Shown here one piece after another: positions 8,008-16,406 of a stretch of 42,214 nucleotides of DNA. Source of the DNA: Mycolicibacter kumamotonensis (lineage in GTDB: Bacteria > Actinomycetota > Actinomycetes > Mycobacteriales > Mycobacteriaceae); NCBI RefSeq assembly GCF_002086285.1, contig NZ_MVHU01000038.1, positions 1 through 42,214 on the forward strand. The letters are read 5' to 3'. The position numbers were made by a program, and so were the translations under genes. The first letter of the stretch is position 1. Each line of letters starts with the position of its first letter. The notes beneath the pieces are model-generated. The model did no database searches, was not told the origin of the DNA, and saw nothing but the letters and a program-made list of their open reading frames with translations.

Positions 8008-9246
8008 ATGAGTGAGGCGTACGTCCTCGGCGGAGTGCGGACTCCGTTTGCCCGGTACGGCGGCGCGCTGTCGGCGATCCGTCCCGACGACCTGTTGGGA
8101 ATGACGCTCAAGGGCGCATGCGAACGGGTGGGCGTTCCCCCGGACGCGGTCGAAGACGTCCTCGCCGGGTGCGTGAACACCGCCCACGAGGGTATGGGTG
8201 ATATCGCACGATGGGCCGTGCTTGCCGCGGGATTCCCGGACACCGTCGCGGGCGCGACCGTGAATCGGTTCTGCGGCTCGTCGTTGAGTGCTGCGGTGAG
8301 CATCGCCCACGCGGTCAAGGCGGGAGACCTGGGCCTGGGCATCGCGTGTGGGGTCGAATCGATGTCGCGGTCGGGTTGGGCGCTGATGAAAGGCGACGCG
8401 CCGTTCAGCCCACGAGGTCCGGTGTTCATGCTCGACACCATGTGGAGCGGTGCCGGTGGCCCGCCGAATCCGGCGTTGCTGGCCCGCAACGCCTACATCG
8501 GCATGATCGAGACCGCGCAGAACGTCGCGAATCGCTATTCGTTGAGCCGACCGGAGATTGACGAGTTTGCGCTGCGCTCACAGCGCAATGCCCGGGCCGC
8601 TCGGGACCGCGGGAGACTGGCCGCCGAGATCATGCCGGTGCCCGTCGCGGCGACCAGGAAGACAGCGGCGCATGTGGTCGAACATGACGAGTTCATCCGG
8701 GATGACACCACTGCCGAGGTGCTGGCGACACTTCCCGTCCAACCGGGGACGACCCAGATGACGGCGGGGAACTCCACGCCCTTGAGTGACGGTGCCAGCG
8801 CGGTACTGATCGGCTCGAAGGAGCGTGCGGCCGAATTGGGTGTACGGCCGTTGGCCAGGGTGGTCTCCAGCGCCGTGTATGGGATCGATCCACTCATCAT
8901 GGGTATCGCCCCGGCGTGGGCGATGCCGGCGGCGATCCGCCGCGCGGGCCTGACCCCCGAACAGATCGATATCTGGGAGATCCACGAGGCGTTCAGTGCG
9001 CAGGCCCTGGGGGTGTTGCGCGAGTTACCCAATCAACTCGACGGCTTTTTCGTGCCCGACGACAAGCTCACACCCAACGGTGGTGCGGTGGCGATCGGGC
9101 ACCCGTTCGGTGCGACCGGGGCGCGGTATCTGTTGACGGTGTCCCTCGAGCTTCGGGAGCGCGGCGCACGCTACGGCGTGATCGGAGTGTGCATCGGCTC
9201 CGGGCAGGCGGTTGCGGTAGTGCTGGAAAACCCTGAGGCGCAATAA
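8008..9246 (+). CDS. Thiolase-family acetyl-CoA acetyltransferase
   Basis: The 412-residue thiolase has the acyl-carrying Cys at about residue 89 (Asn-Arg-Phe-Cys-Gly-Ser-Ser), the 'GNSTPLSDGASA' block, 'EIHEAFSAQALG', the His motif 'NGGAVAIGHPFGATGAR' and the C-terminal 'CIGSGQA' with the second catalytic Cys. It condenses or cleaves acyl-CoA; the direction (beta-oxidation or acetoacetyl-CoA synthesis) cannot be read from sequence. ATG 8008 has GGAAGG at 7995-8000. An in-frame GTG at 7933 lies inside operator copy A and is not used. It is followed at 57 bp by a GNAT gene, a likely two-gene unit. Confidence 0.88.
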   Translation: MSEAYVLGGVRTPFARYGGALSAIRPDDLLGMTLKGACERVGVPPDAVEDVLAGCVNTAHEGMGDIARWAVLAAGFPDTVAGATVNRFCGSSLSAAVSIAHAVKAGDLGLGIACGVESMSRSGWALMKGDAPFSPRGPVFMLDTMWSGAGGPPNPALLARNAYIGMIETAQNVANRYSLSRPEIDEFALRSQRNARAARDRGRLAAEIMPVPVAATRKTAAHVVEHDEFIRDDTTAEVLATLPVQPGTTQMTAGNSTPLSDGASAVLIGSKERAAELGVRPLARVVSSAVYGIDPLIMGIAPAWAMPAAIRRAGLTPEQIDIWEIHEAFSAQALGVLRELPNQLDGFFVPDDKLTPNGGAVAIGHPFGATGARYLLTVSLELRERGARYGVIGVCIGSGQAVAVVLENPEAQ

Positions 9247-9306
9247 CCGTCATGTCATCGAGGCACCGGATCGGCAAACCGTGATGCCACGAGGAAGGGA
9301 TACGTG

Positions 9307-9714
9307 ATGATGAGTGAATCGCCGGCGCCGATGGGCACTGTCGAACGCAGTGCCCACGACGGACTACGGATGATCATCAGCGATAACGCCCGACTCGCGC
9401 ACTTCGAGGCGGCCGTGGACGGTCAGGTGATCGGTCGGCAACCCTACCGCTGGTACCGCGACCACATCGTGTTGATGGCCACCCAAGTCGATACCCAGTG
9501 GCGTGACCGGGGTGTCTCCTCGGCGATGATCGACGGGGTGCTCTCATTGGTCCGCGGTGCCGGGCACACGGTCATCCCGCGATGCAAGATCACGGCGAAC
9601 TACATTCTGCATCATCCCGAATATCAGGACCTGGTCACCGACCAATACCGGGTATTGCTCCGCCCGTTGTCGCGGCCCGCGACGCCGTCGGCTTCCGACA
9701 GCGTCGAGCCTTAG
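9307..9714 (+). CDS. Small GNAT-fold N-acetyltransferase (YjdJ-like)
   Basis: The product is 135 residues long. The central part reads like the short GNAT family: 'AHFEAAVDGQVIGRQPYR', then 'HIVLMATQVDTQWRDRGVSSAMIDGVL' with an Arg-Gly-Val-Ser in place of the usual Gly-Xaa-Gly CoA loop, and 'VIPRCKITANYILHHPEYQDLV', a typical YjdJ-type end. It probably binds acetyl-CoA, but its substrate is unknown. The start region is GTG-ATG-ATG (9304-9312) after GAGGAAGGGA; I chose the middle codon for spacing. It probably shares the transcript of the thiolase and thus the copy A promoter. Confidence 0.7.
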   Translation: MMSESPAPMGTVERSAHDGLRMIISDNARLAHFEAAVDGQVIGRQPYRWYRDHIVLMATQVDTQWRDRGVSSAMIDGVLSLVRGAGHTVIPRCKITANYILHHPEYQDLVTDQYRVLLRPLSRPATPSASDSVEP

Positions 9715-9775
9715 CCGACACCACCGCCTGCACCACGCGATGCTCGGACGGGATCGGCGCATCCGCCGGCGGTGG

Positions 9776-10921
9776 CTAGGCCGGATCCGTCGGGCACCAA
9801 TCGAAGGCGGCAATCAACTGGGCGACATCGCGGTTACGGCTTTCGGCCGGCCACACCGCCCAGGTGCGGCGCACCACGGGGTAGTCGGCTAGCCGACGCC
9901 ACACCACAGTCTCTGGCAGAGGCTGGGACCACTCCTGCGACGCGAACGCAAACGCGTGGCCGGCACTGAGTGCGGTAAGGGTGACGGAGGGGATCACGAA
10001 CGTTTCGCCGTCTGTGTGATTGCCGGTGTCGATACCGTGGCTACGCAGTGTCGCAGCCAGTTCGTCGTACCAGGCGGGGCTACCCGAGCGAGGCAAGCCG
10101 ATCCATCGCAGCCCGGCCAGCGAGTTGAGGCGGATACCGTCCGGCCCGGAGAGTTTAGCGGCGAGCTCACCGGCCAGAATGATGCCGAGGTTCTCCCGGG
10201 CCACCAACATGGTGTCGAACTCGTTCCCGGCGGGGTGCTCGCGCATCAACGACACGTCCAGATTCCCGCGGCGCAAGTTGTCCAGTTGTGCCGTCATCGG
10301 TAGGTGGCGCGGTATCACGCGCATGCCTGGGTGGTCGGTGGCGAATCGGGCGACAGCACGAAGTAGACCCGCGGGCAGTTCATCGGGGATGCCCAACCGG
10401 ATGACACCGGAGGAGTCGACCGCGGCGGCCATCACCGTGCGCACCAGCTGATCGTGGCGCGTCAGGATGGCGCGCGCCTCCGACAGCAGAGCCATTCCGG
10501 CCGCGGTGGTTCGGACACCGGTGTTACTGCGCAACAGCAATTGCACACCGAGTTGGCGCTCCAGGGCGTTGACCGTCTGTGACACGGCCGGCTGGCTGAG
10601 GTAGAGCCGGCGCCCGGCGGCCGACACCGTGCCCTCTTCGACCACGGCGATGAAGGCTTCCAGCCTGGCGAGTGTCAGAACCGCATGGCTGCGCCCCAGC
10701 GAACCGGTCCGATCCACAAGCTCAACCGCCTGCAAGGCGAAGGCCGGGTTGCGCGCCGTGCGTTCAGGTTTGCCGGCCCCGATCACTGATTGCGATGGAC
10801 TCCTGCGGGCGGCGCGCGGTGGTACGCCGGTGCTCAACCTTGTCGGTACGGCGGTGAGCCCGGCCCGGCCACGCGCTTGGGCGCCGTGTGAGTCGGCCTT
10901 CGGCACGCCTTGCTCAGTCAC
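9776..10921 (-). CDS. LysR-family transcriptional regulator with long N-terminal extension
   Basis: The winged helix-turn-helix begins at about residue 82 ('LTLARLEAFIAVVEEGTVSA', 'LYLSQPAVSQTVNALE'), and the C-terminal two-lobed effector domain follows to residue 381. The family usually begins directly with the helix-turn-helix. GTG 10921 has a good GGAGAG ribosome site six to seven bases upstream, which supports the long form with about 80 extra Pro/Arg/Ala-rich residues. GTG 10717 would give a normal-sized 313-residue protein. Operator copy B lies 79 bp upstream, reading toward this gene. Its effector and targets are unknown. Confidence 0.8.
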   Translation of the reverse strand: MTEQGVPKADSHGAQARGRAGLTAVPTRLSTGVPPRAARRSPSQSVIGAGKPERTARNPAFALQAVELVDRTGSLGRSHAVLTLARLEAFIAVVEEGTVSAAGRRLYLSQPAVSQTVNALERQLGVQLLLRSNTGVRTTAAGMALLSEARAILTRHDQLVRTVMAAAVDSSGVIRLGIPDELPAGLLRAVARFATDHPGMRVIPRHLPMTAQLDNLRRGNLDVSLMREHPAGNEFDTMLVARENLGIILAGELAAKLSGPDGIRLNSLAGLRWIGLPRSGSPAWYDELAATLRSHGIDTGNHTDGETFVIPSVTLTALSAGHAFAFASQEWSQPLPETVVWRRLADYPVVRRTWAVWPAESRNRDVAQLIAAFDWCPTDPA

Positions 10922-10999
10922 CGCAACTCTCCGCGCTGATCACCAAGCACGGTGTGCGGAGCCGCCGAAGACCGGCGTCGTCATCTGGGCCATAACCCC

Positions 11000-11057
11000 A
11001 GCCTCGGTGACGGTCGGGTGGGTTGGCATCATCCGCTCCGGTACTTCACCCGGGTGA
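11000..11057 (-). promoter_or_regulatory. Composite operator/promoter, copy B (LysR gene)
   Basis: On the minus strand: TCACCCGGGTGA (11057-11046), 12 bases, GATGATGCC (11033-11025, two mismatches to GGTGATGAC), CCCACCC (11022-11016) and AGGCT (11004-11000). It is read toward the LysR gene, whose start is 79 bp further on. Confidence 0.75.
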
Positions 11058-11089
11058 TATGCGTCGATACCTCCGCAGCGCGACCCGCC

Positions 11090-11590
11090 TCAGTGCGTCT
11101 GGCCGCGGGACGACGGCACGATGGAGATCGCCCCTTTCGACTCGAAGACGGCCAGGTGAACGTCGTCGATGCCGCAGTGTCCGTGCTGGCGCAGCACCGC
11201 TTGTAAGTCGGTTGTGCTCAGGCCGCAGCGGCGCAGATTGCGCCGCTCGATGCGGCCGTCCCGGATCAGCACCTGCACCGGTGGATCGATGAACTTCTGG
11301 AGCCCGGGAACCAACCGCAGCCTGGCCACAGCAGCATGGGTCAACAGCAAGCTCATCAGCGCAGCCGTTGCGGCGAGCCATGAGGTGTCGGTGGCGGTCG
11401 CAGAGCGTCCCACGATCGCGCCGGCGGCCACGGCAGCGATCCAGTCGAACGGCGCGAACTCCGCCAAGGTGCGCCGCTCGGTGAACCGGAACAGCACGGT
11501 CGCCGTCAGGAACAGCGCCGACGCCTTCACAATCGCATCGACCATGGCATGGCCATCGCCGATCAGGGCATCAGAAATGTAGTGGTTCAT
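11090..11590 (-). CDS. DUF421 (YetF/YcaP-type) membrane protein
   Basis: The 166-residue protein has three hydrophobic segments in the first half (about 20-40, 50-65 and 70-85) and then a soluble DUF421 domain ('FIDPPVQVLIRDGRIERRNLRRCGLSTTDL', with the typical 'LIRDGRI' turn). The family is widespread in spore formers and actinobacteria, and its function is not settled. Its ATG overlaps the stop of the HAD gene by 4 bp, so the two are one operon under operator copy C. Confidence 0.85.
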   Translation of the reverse strand: MNHYISDALIGDGHAMVDAIVKASALFLTATVLFRFTERRTLAEFAPFDWIAAVAAGAIVGRSATATDTSWLAATAALMSLLLTHAAVARLRLVPGLQKFIDPPVQVLIRDGRIERRNLRRCGLSTTDLQAVLRQHGHCGIDDVHLAVFESKGAISIVPSSRGQTH

Positions 11591-12426
11591 GTGATTTCAG
11601 CGACGCAGGGGTTACGGCCAAGGATGAATTGCTCCACGGCGTTCGCAAAGCCGTCATCTTCGTTTGTCGTGGTGACACAACGTGCCGCACGTTTGACCTC
11701 GTCGCTCGCGTTACCCATCGCGATGCTGAGTCCTGACTGCTCGAACATGCGGACGTCGTTCGGCATGTCGCCGATCGTGGCGATCTGTTCGGGAGCGATG
11801 TCGTAGGTTGTGGCCAGGTAACGGACGACAGCGCCCTTGTTGGCACGCGGATGGGTGATGTCGAGGTAGTAGGGCTGGGATCTGGCAGCCGACACGCTGT
11901 CGCCGAAGCGCTTGCGCACCAGGGCCGCCGCCGTCTGCACCGCGTCGTAGTCGTCGCTGACCCCAACCACTTTGGCCACCCGCTGTGTGATCGACTCGAT
12001 CTCGCCCACCAGCGTCGGTTCGAAACCGACCGTCGAGGCCTCGTGGGCGACGTGAGCGCCCCGTATATCCGGCACCAACCAGTCCATGTCACGGTAGGCC
12101 CACACACCCATTCCCTGGACGTCCAGCAGTTCGATCACGGCCGCCGCCACGTCGTCCGGGATGAGACGTTGTTCGATCACCGACATGTCGGGGCGGATGA
12201 ACAGTGCACCGTTGAACGCGGCGATCGGTGTTGTGAGATCGAGTGTTTCGATAAGCGTTGACATCCCTCGCGGCGGGCGGCCACTGGTTACGGCGAAGAG
12301 TATTCCGGCATCGCGCAGCGCGGCGACGGTGGCGACGGAGCGTTCGGTGAGGACCTTGTCACCGGTCACCAGGGTGCCGTCGACATCGGCGAGCAGCAAT
12401 CGGATCGGATGGGAGTAAAGAGTCAT
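11587..12426 (-). CDS. Cof-type HAD-IIB sugar/flavin phosphatase
   Basis: The 279-residue hydrolase carries all HAD motifs: motif I 'LLADVDGTL' with the nucleophile and acid Asp pair, motif II in 'FAVTSGRP', a Lys in 'NKGAVVRYL' and motif IV 'IGDMPNDVRMFEQSG'. The large C2 cap between motifs II and III is the Cof/IIB type, which acts on sugar phosphates, flavin mononucleotide or similar small substrates. ATG 12426 is preceded by AAAGGTGA; a longer in-frame start at 12462 has no better site. Operator copy C lies 44 bp upstream. Confidence 0.85.
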   Translation of the reverse strand: MTLYSHPIRLLLADVDGTLVTGDKVLTERSVATVAALRDAGILFAVTSGRPPRGMSTLIETLDLTTPIAAFNGALFIRPDMSVIEQRLIPDDVAAAVIELLDVQGMGVWAYRDMDWLVPDIRGAHVAHEASTVGFEPTLVGEIESITQRVAKVVGVSDDYDAVQTAAALVRKRFGDSVSAARSQPYYLDITHPRANKGAVVRYLATTYDIAPEQIATIGDMPNDVRMFEQSGLSIAMGNASDEVKRAARCVTTTNEDDGFANAVEQFILGRNPCVAEIT

Positions 12427-12469
12427 GTCACCTTTCAGCGCAGAAGAATGCCCGCAACGCATCGATAAA

Positions 12470-12527
12470 AGCCTGTCGGCGGCCCGGGTGAGAAGTCATC
12501 ACCTTCGGAGCCGGTTCACCCGGGTGA
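12470..12527 (-). promoter_or_regulatory. Composite operator/promoter, copy C (HAD-DUF421 operon)
   Basis: On the minus strand: TCACCCGGGTGA (12527-12516), 12 bases, GGTGATGAC (12503-12495), CTCACCC (12492-12486) and AGGCT (12474-12470), followed by an AT-rich TTTATCGAT. All core positions match the consensus. Confidence 0.8.
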
Positions 12528-12773
12528 AATGGGCGCCCGACCATGAGCGGTCGACGAATCCCGGGGGCAACAGGAGAGATGACGCCCGCAGCGCAACACG
12601 TCAGTCAGTGGAGTTGACGTCGCCCTATTCGAACCGGTTATTCCACCGAGAAAAACGGTGAATGAGCGAAGGCAGTGCGCCGCCAGGGCTGACGCGTTGA
12701 ACGGTTCGGTGCGGGCGCGCATCTTTCGGCTCGTATACGCGGCGCCGGCAAATCTGGTTCAGGAGGGAAGATC

Positions 12774-12842
12774 GTGTCATCCGTTATGGCTCCACCGGAA
12801 ATGCGGACAAACCCGGCCGGTAACGGCACCGCCGCCGGTTAA
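12774..12842 (+). pseudogene. PE-like 22-codon stub upstream of the PPE gene
   Basis: GTG 12774 follows a perfect AGGAGG ribosome site (12761-12766) and opens a 22-codon frame ending at TAA 12840-12842. Its first ten residues (Ser-Ser-Val-Met-Ala-Pro-Pro-Glu-Met after the start) look like the PE-family beginning (Met-Ser-Phe-Val-Xaa-Ala-Xaa-Pro-Glu-Xaa). The rest has no PE helix. The stop is 14 bp before the PPE start, where a PE partner normally lies. It may be the remains of a deleted pe gene, or a short translated leader. The rest of 12528-12773 shows nothing. Confidence 0.45.
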
Positions 12843-12856
12843 GGAGAGAGGTAGCA

Positions 12857-14095
12857 GTGGATTTCGCCATGATGGCGCCGGAAATCACTTCGGCACTGAT
12901 GTATTCGGGCCCCGGCTCGGAGTCGATGCTCGCCGCTGCAGTGGCCTGGGACGCCCTGGCTGAGGAGTTGCATTCCGCGGCCGGCTCCTATCGGTCTGTG
13001 GTGGCGGGGTTGACCGAGGGGCCGTGGCTGGGCGCATCGTCGGCGTCGATGGCGGCCGCGACCGCCCCGTATGTCGCGTGGCTGAGCGCCACTGCCGCTC
13101 AGGCCGAGCAGACGGCAACCCAAGCCAGAATGGCCGCGGCGGCCTATGAGACGGCGTTCGCGGCGACGGTGCCCCCACCGCTGATCGCGGCCAACCGCAG
13201 CTTGTTGACGACGCTGGTCGCAACGAACCTGTTCGGGCAGAACACCCCCGCGATCGCCGCTACCGAGAGCCAGTACCTCCAGATGTGGGCGCAGGATGCC
13301 GCTGCCATGTACGGCTACGCGGGGGCGTCAGCGGCCGCCGCAACGCTCACACCGTTCACCCCCTCGGCGGCGGCAAACACCGGGACGGGGCTGTCGCAGC
13401 TGACCTCCGCAGTGCCCACAGCGCTGAAGCTGTTGTCGACACCACTGGAATCAGTGCCGTCGGCCGCCTCGGGCGCGGGCGGAGTTCCCGGACTCCTGGA
13501 TGTGTTGGGCGTCCTGGGGGTTACCCCGCTGGGCACGCCGTTGAGCAGTGTGGGAACGGGCATCACATCGGCGGCCTGGGCGTCCGCCTCGCTGGCCAGC
13601 ACCACCGGTCAGGACACGCGGCTGCGCATCGTCGACGTCGGGGACCGGATTTTGAGCCGAATCGACGACTTCGAAACGAGGGCGATGGGCCCCGCAGGCG
13701 GCGGTTCGGGTGGCGGGCGGGCGGTGTCGGCGCAGCTGGGCCAGGCGCCCTCGTTCAACGGGCTGTCGGTGCCGCAGACCTGGGCCACAACGGCACCGGC
13801 GGTAAAGACGGTGGCCGCAGCCTTGTCGGCGACGGGTCTCGGCGCCGGCTCGGCCGGTTTGGCAGCCGGTCCGGGAAGCCTGTTGAGCGAGATAGCGCTG
13901 GCGAGCGTGGCCGGGCGAGCCGCGGGCGCTACCGCCAGATCCGCCGGTCCCGGTCCCGGTGCGCAAAGCTCAGTGGCTACGCCAGAAAGCCCGCTGACCG
14001 AGATGGCGCTACTGAGCCTGATCGAACGTGCCTTGGGCGGCACCACATCCGGCGGTCGTCCGGTCGTGATGGGCCGCCCGCCAGCTGCTGGATAG
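12857..14095 (+). CDS. PPE family protein, SVP subfamily
   Basis: The 412-residue protein has an N-terminal PPE domain over about residues 1-160 (Met-Asp-Phe-Ala-Met-Met-Ala-Pro-Glu-Ile in place of the usual Pro-Pro-Glu, then 'YSGPGSESMLAAAVAWD' and 'GPWLGASSASMAAA'). An Ala/Gly/Ser/Thr-rich linker follows, then the 'GLSVPQTWA' motif that defines the SVP subgroup. PPE proteins pair with PE proteins for export by type VII secretion, yet here only a stub (12774-12842) lies upstream, so any partner must be encoded elsewhere. GTG 12857 has GGAGAGAGG before it. Confidence 0.9.
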   Translation: MDFAMMAPEITSALMYSGPGSESMLAAAVAWDALAEELHSAAGSYRSVVAGLTEGPWLGASSASMAAATAPYVAWLSATAAQAEQTATQARMAAAAYETAFAATVPPPLIAANRSLLTTLVATNLFGQNTPAIAATESQYLQMWAQDAAAMYGYAGASAAAATLTPFTPSAAANTGTGLSQLTSAVPTALKLLSTPLESVPSAASGAGGVPGLLDVLGVLGVTPLGTPLSSVGTGITSAAWASASLASTTGQDTRLRIVDVGDRILSRIDDFETRAMGPAGGGSGGGRAVSAQLGQAPSFNGLSVPQTWATTAPAVKTVAAALSATGLGAGSAGLAAGPGSLLSEIALASVAGRAAGATARSAGPGPGAQSSVATPESPLTEMALLSLIERALGGTTSGGRPVVMGRPPAAG

Positions 14096-14108
14096 CGGAG
14101 CCCAGTGC

Positions 14109-14537
14109 CTATTCGCTGTCGGATCGGACGATGGCGACGACCTCGATCTCAATATGTTGTTCGGGCAGCGCGAGTGCCTCGACACCCACCGCGGTCCACA
14201 ACGGAGCGATATCACCGAGCCGCTGGCGGAACTGAGCGACCATCTCCGACATGTGTTCATCACCAATGGAATCCACCGCCGTGGGGACGTGGTACGAGTG
14301 GATGTTGACAACGTCGCGCCAGCTGGCGCCGGCCGCGGCCAGGGTCTTTTCGACGTTGTCACACGCCTTGGCGATCTCGTCCCTCAGAGACGTCGTGGTC
14401 AAGGTGAAATCAGCGTCCCAGCCGCCCTGCCCGGAGATCTCCACTCGATCACCGATGCGTAGTGCTTGGCTGTAGCGGTTGCGGGTACGGGCGATCTGCC
14501 CGTATCCGGGGGTGTCGAAGAACTCGAGCTTGGTCAT
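14109..14537 (-). CDS. RidA-family (YjgF/UK114) protein
   Basis: The 142-residue protein has the RidA shape: 'YSQALRIGDRVEISGQGGWD', 'AKACDNVEKTLAAAGASW' and 'IAPLWTAVGVEALALPEQHIEIEVVAI'. The conserved Arg of true imine deaminases, normally in an 'RxxxGVxxLPxxxxVEIE' setting, is not obvious here, so it may be a RidA relative with another reaction. Members hydrolyse reactive enamine/imine intermediates from PLP enzymes. ATG 14537 has GAGGAGAGG upstream. It converges with the PPE gene. Confidence 0.8.
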   Translation of the reverse strand: MTKLEFFDTPGYGQIARTRNRYSQALRIGDRVEISGQGGWDADFTLTTTSLRDEIAKACDNVEKTLAAAGASWRDVVNIHSYHVPTAVDSIGDEHMSEMVAQFRQRLGDIAPLWTAVGVEALALPEQHIEIEVVAIVRSDSE

Positions 14538-14929
14538 GCGGGTTGGCCTCTCCTCGTTGTCTGTCGAAGCGAAGATCACGGGGATCTGGTGGTCTGAGAA
14601 CCACGTTCGCCGGCGGCGTTCACGATCCGACCGGAGCCGACAGTGCCTTCGAGCCTACGAGCGATGGCGCGATGAAACCTCACGTCGTCGGCCAGTGGAA
14701 TGGGCCGCCATTACCGCGACCAATACCGGTCCTCGACGCGAGTCACCTCTTGCGTTCTGTCACCGCCGATCGCCCTGGTGACGCACGGGGGGACCGAAAC
14801 GTGTCCGCCGGAAGTCGAAATCGGCGAGGCAAAGGCGAAGGGATCGGTCTAAGAAAACGGTGGTCCACATCGCGCCGTCGTGCGCTAACGTCGTAATCAG
14901 TATCCGCTATACCGAGGTTGGGTTGCCGC
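14538..14929. other. Intergenic region between ridA-like and oxygenase genes
   Basis: This 392-bp gap separates two divergent genes and should hold both promoters. I see only a minor 5-bp inverted repeat (GTGGT/ACCAC near 14590) and no copy of the composite operator, RNA gene or convincing ORF. Confidence 0.5.
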
Positions 14930-16318
14930 ATGACTGTGACCGGTGAGCGTCCAAAGATCCTCCTGGAAGACGTCGATTTCAATCGACGCGATCATCCGGA
15001 CCGGCCGTTACGGCCTATCCCGCCAGGTCGTGACCATTTCGCCGCCCAGTGGCGCAAGATGCGCGAGATCATCTTCGGGCCGTGGATCGATATCGATAAA
15101 GAGGTCGAACCCAACGACATCACCCGGATGCGCGACGACTATTTCTGGCAGCGCGACGAACAGATGATCGGCGTCGTCGAGGCGTTCGAACGCCTTGGAT
15201 ACGAGCAGGGCCGTGCGCTGTTCGAGCAGGCTCTGGCCCAGGGCATCGACACACTTGAAGACCCGCCCCAAGAGTTCGTCGACCTCTTCGAGCATGTGGA
15301 TCAGCTGCCCGATCAGTTCGACCTCGCCGCCGCCGAACGAGGCCGGATACTGGCGATGTCGGCCACGATGGCGGCCACCACGATCATCCGCGGCTGGGCG
15401 GTATATGAGACCGCGATGACCGGCGACATCTCCGCGGCCACCGGGGCCACTGGCCGTTTCGTCGACGACGGCCCGCGCCGCTTCATCGAAACAGCCCGCG
15501 TCTTCGCCGTGTTCGCCTTGCCGGAGATCTTCGACCGGCAATCGGAGGCATTCCAGAATGTGGTGCGGGTGCGGTTGATGCACGCCCTGGCCAGTCGTGG
15601 CCTACGGCGCAAATGGGGTGACGACGTCTATCTCAAATTCGGAGAACCCATTCCCGTGACGTCGCTGCTGGGATTCGGCAGCGGCCTGCTGCTCAGCCGT
15701 CTCGTCGACCATGCCTTCGGGCGCAAGCTGACGCCGAACCAACTGGAGGATCTCGCCGAGTACTCCTCGTTCTCGGCCCGATTGTGGGGTGCGCCCGAGC
15801 GGCTGCACTCCGCCAACGGCCTAGAGCTGATCAAATCGCTGAACTACGTCCTCGCCCGAGGCGGCAACCCCTCTCCCTGGCGCGCCGAGCTCGTCGACGC
15901 GATCGCCGGTCCTGAACACCTGCAGACCCTTACCGGGACGCTGCCGGGCCCGATCAAGAAGCTGATATCCAAGTACGCCAACCAGATCACGGCGATGATC
16001 GCTTTCGCGCCGGCCGGCGTCGTGTTCGGGTACGAGCAGATCGACGCCATGCTGGCGGGCACGATATTCGAGCCGCTGGCCTACGACTTCCGACGTCGCG
16101 TGCAGGCTTTCGAGAGGTTCACCAAGCTCAACGTTCGCATCGCCACAGTGGCCGACCAGCTGCCGTGGTCCAACCCGATCCGCGAGCACCGCAAGAGGAC
16201 GGGCGCGGTTGCGCGCGAGCGGATCGCGATGCTGAACAAGATCGCCGGCAACCTGCAGATCGCGCTGAACTACACCCATCATGACCGTTCGACATCGGGC
16301 GAGGGTTTCACCGGCTGA
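14930..16318 (+). CDS. MpaB-like / DUF2236 oxygenase-family protein
   Basis: The 462-residue protein starts at ATG 14930. The DUF2236 hallmarks are visible: the 'RVRLMHALASRGL' stretch with the family Arg/His pair around residue 215, an upstream 'IIRGWAVYETAM' helix and the later 'FSARLWGAPERLHS' segment. Family members include the latex-clearing haem dioxygenase Lcp and the mycophenolate-pathway oxygenase MpaB; most mycobacterial copies are uncharacterised. A His in the motif could ligate haem. There is no membrane segment or signal peptide. It stands alone. Confidence 0.75.
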   Translation: MTVTGERPKILLEDVDFNRRDHPDRPLRPIPPGRDHFAAQWRKMREIIFGPWIDIDKEVEPNDITRMRDDYFWQRDEQMIGVVEAFERLGYEQGRALFEQALAQGIDTLEDPPQEFVDLFEHVDQLPDQFDLAAAERGRILAMSATMAATTIIRGWAVYETAMTGDISAATGATGRFVDDGPRRFIETARVFAVFALPEIFDRQSEAFQNVVRVRLMHALASRGLRRKWGDDVYLKFGEPIPVTSLLGFGSGLLLSRLVDHAFGRKLTPNQLEDLAEYSSFSARLWGAPERLHSANGLELIKSLNYVLARGGNPSPWRAELVDAIAGPEHLQTLTGTLPGPIKKLISKYANQITAMIAFAPAGVVFGYEQIDAMLAGTIFEPLAYDFRRRVQAFERFTKLNVRIATVADQLPWSNPIREHRKRTGAVARERIAMLNKIAGNLQIALNYTHHDRSTSGEGFTG

Positions 16319-16406
16319 CGCGGTGTCGCACGGAAGTATGCCGGGATGCTACCCGCAGTGAGGCGGTGTTCTCGATCGCTCCGCGCGGCTTCGAATCTGT
16401 TGTCCC

